A stretch of 64,000 bases of DNA, from the NCBI GenBank assembly GCA_030429105.1, contig JAUIDE010000008.1, positions 16,239 through 80,238 on the forward strand, in the 5' to 3' direction. The notes beneath the pieces were generated by a model, which was not told where the DNA came from, searched no databases, and saw only the letters and a program-made list of their open reading frames with translations. Each line of letters starts with the position of its first letter. Position 1 is the first letter of the stretch. The DNA comes from Alphaproteobacteria bacterium (GTDB lineage: Bacteria; Pseudomonadota; Alphaproteobacteria; Rhodobacterales; Rhodobacteraceae). Position numbers and translations under genes: made by a program. Positions 61,813-64,000 of the stretch are shown here, in pieces.

Positions 61813-63092
61813 AAGCTGGGCGGCTTCGGCCCGCCCGTCGCCCAGTCGATCAGCTCGACCGTATGGACGACGGGAACCTCCATCGCCGAGCCGATCTGCA
61901 TCATGCAGCCGATATTCCCGGCGGAGATCACCTCCGGCTTCGTCGCCGCCAGGTTCGCCGCCTTCCGCGCCTTCAGCTGCGCGCTGATCTCTGGCTGCAT
62001 CAGGTTGTATGTCCCCGCCGACCCGCAGCAGAGATGCCCCTCCGCCGGCTCCACGACCTCGAACCCCATTTTCCTGAGGAGCGTCTTCGGATGATCCTTG
62101 ATCTGCTGCCCATGCTGGAGCGAGCAGGCCGCATGATAGGCGACCCGCATCCCCGGCGCCGCGCCCGTCGGCTCCGGCGCGAGCTTCACGAGGACTTCCG
62201 AGACATCCTTCGCCAATCCCGCCACCCTCGCCGCCTTCTCCGCATAGGCGCCGTCCGTCCGGAACATGTGCCCGTAATCCTTCACCGTCGTGCCGCAGCC
62301 GGAGGTGTTGATGACGATCGCGTCCAGCCCCTCCCCCGCCATCTCCCGCGACCAGGCGTCGATGTTCCGCGCCGCCGTCGCATGGCTCTCCTTCGTCTTG
62401 CCCATGTGATGCGTGAGCGCGCCGCAGCACCCCGCACCCTCCGCGATCACCACGTCGCAGCCGAGCCGGGTGAGAAGCCGGATCGTCGCCTCGTTGATGT
62501 CGGTGTTGAGCGCCCGCTGCGCGCAGCCCGTCATCAGCGCGACCCGCATCCGCCGCTCGCCCTCCGCCTTGTGGACCTGCGGCTCCTCCATCCGGCTCGG
62601 CGGCGGCGTGGAGGAAGGCGCGAAGGCGACCATGGAGCGGAGCTTGCCCGGCAGGAGAAACGCGAAGGGCTTCGCGAACCGCGCCCCCAACATCGCGAAG
62701 CGAAACCGCATCGGATAGGGCAGGATCCGCGCGAGCAGCCAGCGCAGCGCCCGGTCGCCAAGCGGCCGGCGATAGGTCTCCTCAATATACTCCCGCGCAT
62801 GATCGACGAGATGCATGTAGTGGACGCCCGAAGGGCAGGTGCTCATGCAGGCGAGGCAGGAGAGGCAGCGGTCGATATGCTTCACCGTCTTCTCGTCCGC
62901 CGGCCGCCCTTTCTCCAGCATGTCCTTTATGAGGTAGATGCGTCCGCGGGGGCTGTCGAGCTCGTCCCCCAGCACCTGATAGGTCGGGCAGGTCGCCGTG
63001 CAGAACCCGCAATGGACACAGGTCCGAAGGATCTGGTTCGACCGCTTGATCGCAGGAACCTCTAGCTGCTCTTCGGTGAATGAGGTTTGCAT
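61806..63092 (-). CDS. glcF: GlcF, glycolate oxidase iron-sulfur subunit
   Basis: A 428-residue electron-transfer subunit of glycolate oxidase. Two 4Fe-4S ferredoxin motifs are visible (Cys25, 28, 31, 35 and Cys76, 79, 82, 86), followed by two CCG domains (GAGCCGALTHHMGK and GHLCCGSAGTYN). It passes electrons from the GlcD/GlcE flavin dehydrogenase to the quinone pool. ATG 63092 was chosen because it gives the standard MQTSFTEEQL opening. It is downstream of glcE and a small membrane protein. Confidence 0.95.
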   Translation of the reverse strand: MQTSFTEEQLEVPAIKRSNQILRTCVHCGFCTATCPTYQVLGDELDSPRGRIYLIKDMLEKGRPADEKTVKHIDRCLSCLACMSTCPSGVHYMHLVDHAREYIEETYRRPLGDRALRWLLARILPYPMRFRFAMLGARFAKPFAFLLPGKLRSMVAFAPSSTPPPSRMEEPQVHKAEGERRMRVALMTGCAQRALNTDINEATIRLLTRLGCDVVIAEGAGCCGALTHHMGKTKESHATAARNIDAWSREMAGEGLDAIVINTSGCGTTVKDYGHMFRTDGAYAEKAARVAGLAKDVSEVLVKLAPEPTGAAPGMRVAYHAACSLQHGQQIKDHPKTLLRKMGFEVVEPAEGHLCCGSAGTYNLMQPEISAQLKARKAANLAATKPEVISAGNIGCMMQIGSAMEVPVVHTVELIDWATGGPKPPSLC

Positions 63093-63102
63093 GGCCGCGC
63101 TT

Positions 63103-63447
63103 TCAGATGAGGGAGGCGAAGACGAGGCCGAACATCGCCGACAGGGCGAGATAGACGGCGGAGAACACCCCCCTCGCCGCCCAGACCCGCTCGAACCGGC
63201 CGAGATAGAGATGGTAGAGCATCCCCGCCGCGGCCGCCGAGATGAGCCCGACCGCGAAGGCGGCGAGGCCCTCGGGCTCGACGCCGAGGACAGGGCCGTC
63301 CGCGATGATCGCCACGAAGACCAGCGAAGCGGCGAAGGCAAGCCCGACCTGCGCAAGGAACGCGCCGCGCTTGCGGTCGGACATGAGCGTGAGCGCGCCG
63401 AAGGCGGCGGCGGAGGCGAGGGCGATCAGGGCGGCCTGCGGCAACAT
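63103..63447 (-). CDS. Small four-helix membrane protein between glcE and glcF
   Basis: A 114-residue protein with about four TM helices (LIALASAAAFGALTLM, VGLAFAASLVFVAIIAD, GLAAFAVGLISAAAAGML, VFSAVYLALSAMFGLVF). I do not recognise a named family. Its position suggests a role with the membrane-bound glycolate oxidase, for example as an anchor. It starts at ATG 63447, 14 bases after glcE. Confidence 0.7.
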   Translation of the reverse strand: MLPQAALIALASAAAFGALTLMSDRKRGAFLAQVGLAFAASLVFVAIIADGPVLGVEPEGLAAFAVGLISAAAAGMLYHLYLGRFERVWAARGVFSAVYLALSAMFGLVFASLI

Positions 63448-63461
63448 GGGCGTCCTCTCCC

Positions 63462-64000
63462 TCACGGTCCCATCCGGCCCGGGTTCAGGATTGATTTCGG
63501 ATCGAAGGCCGCCCGGAGCCGCGCCTCCAGCGCCGCGATCCCCGGCGCGGCCGGTTCGAAGGGCTCGACCGCAGCGCGCGTCGCCGCGGAGCCGCGGACG
63601 AGCGTGGCATGCCCGCCCCGCGTCCGGGTCTCGGCCCGGATCGCCGCCGCGCCCGCGTCGCCCTCCTCCGCCGTCAGCAGCCAGACGAGCCCGCCGCCCC
63701 AATCGTAGAGCGCCGCGAACTCCCCTTGCGCCTTCAGCGCCGAGACGAGAAGCGGCCCGTCCGACGGCTTCACGGAGACGCGCCAGACGGCCCCCTCCCG
63801 CCCGTGGAACGCCTCGACGTCCCGCACCCCGCGCTCCACGAAGTGTGTTCCGCGCAGGAGGAGTCGGGCGCGGCGCCGGACCAGCGACAACACCGCGCTC
63901 GTGTCACGCTGCGGGACCGGCGCGTCGATCGAGCGCAGCCCCGTCTCCAGCAGCGCGATCCCTTCGTCGACGTGGCCGGCCCGCAAGAGCTGCTCGGCGG
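63462..64000 (-). CDS. glcE: GlcE, glycolate oxidase FAD-binding subunit (C-terminal part, abnormal N-side)
   Basis: From about 63830 down to the stop at 63462 the frame encodes the C-terminal ~120 residues of GlcE (VRDVEAFHGREGAVWRVSVK, FAALYDWGGGLVWLL, LRAAFDPKSILNPGRMGP). The last motif is the conserved DPxxxLNPGRM of glycolate/lactate dehydrogenase flavin subunits. Upstream of about 63830 the same open frame no longer resembles GlcE, which should show an FAD-domain and a cap region there. The gene therefore appears truncated and joined to foreign sequence, either by assembly error or recombination. Confidence 0.8.
   Translation of the reverse strand, partial: AEQLLRAGHVDEGIALLETGLRSIDAPVPQRDTSAVLSLVRRRARLLLRGTHFVERGVRDVEAFHGREGAVWRVSVKPSDGPLLVSALKAQGEFAALYDWGGGLVWLLTAEEGDAGAAAIRAETRTRGGHATLVRGSAATRAAVEPFEPAAPGIAALEARLRAAFDPKSILNPGRMGP
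63831..64000 (-). other. Foreign-looking segment in frame with glcE (possible chimera)
   Basis: The frame reads AEQLLRAGHVDEGIALLETG, then LSLVRRRARLLLRGTHFVER. This pattern (helical repeat followed by an Arg/Leu-rich segment ending in ER) is one I associate with the C-terminal regions of large Ser/Thr-kinase/ATPase proteins of myxobacteria and planctomycetes, not with GlcE. Codons such as TTG, CGT, CGA, GGA and ACA are more frequent than in the rest of the window. Confidence 0.55.

Overview
The window comes from a GC-rich alphaproteobacterium, most likely Rhodobacterales (Paracoccaceae). The indicators are the FlbT/FlaF flagellin regulators beside a DUF1217 protein, a long mraZ leader resembling the Rhodobacter sRNA UpsM, sitABCD with a divergent Mur-type Fur regulator, a small protein lying between GlcE and GlcF, and a gene-transfer-agent (GTA) head-spike protein. 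Codons end overwhelmingly in G or C, so long open frames opposite real genes are common and have been left out.

Layout. 1-11264 (minus): dcw cell-division/peptidoglycan operon mraZ-rsmH-ftsL-ftsI-murE-murF-mraY-(two unknown genes)-murD-ftsW-murG (cut by the window edge), preceded by a structured leader. 11685-15213 (minus): lysC and ptsP. 15516-15950: DUF1178 protein. 16045-23573 (plus): phosphate regulon phoR, PHO box, pstSCAB, phoU, phoB. 23614-25007: uracil-DNA glycosylase and moaB. 25014-36405: flagellar locus (DUF1217, flbT, flaF, flagellin and fliI on minus; flgB, flgC, fliE, fliQ, a lytic transglycosylase, flhA, fliR, flhB and a coiled-coil protein on plus). 36662-40096: exopolysaccharide genes (outer-membrane export protein, beta-barrel, initiating sugar-phosphate transferase). 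40217-43688: GTA-type head-spike cluster. 43743-47815 (minus): phosphonate importer phnCDE1E2 with its own PHO-box candidate. 47910-51302 (minus): Mn/Fe importer sitABCD, divergent from mur. 51938-52486: a PNPOx-like protein. 52496-60137 (minus): acyl-CoA ligase plus branched-chain-amino-acid-type ABC importer. 60362-60832: Hsp20. 61129-64000 (minus): serine protease, glcF, a small membrane protein and part of glcE.

How the parts fit. PhoR/PhoB probably control both Pst and Phn through PHO boxes at 17320 and 47880. Mur probably controls sitABCD through a Fur-like box in the shared intergenic region. Three importers (Pst, Phn, Liv-type) each have a strong intercistronic hairpin right after the binding-protein gene, consistent with making more binding protein than membrane subunits.

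Most notable points. (1) A GTA head-spike base gene sits directly downstream of exopolysaccharide genes, and the two genes after it appear to share one Ig-like domain split across an ATGA overlap with a change of reading frame. (2) The last ~170 bases, in frame with glcE, encode residues unlike GlcE and like a large ATPase/kinase protein, which suggests a chimeric contig end or a recombination. (3) The mraZ leader carries a terminator-like hairpin and four helically phased TTTGTT-type repeats. (4) Two small unknown genes are translationally coupled inside the otherwise standard dcw operon.
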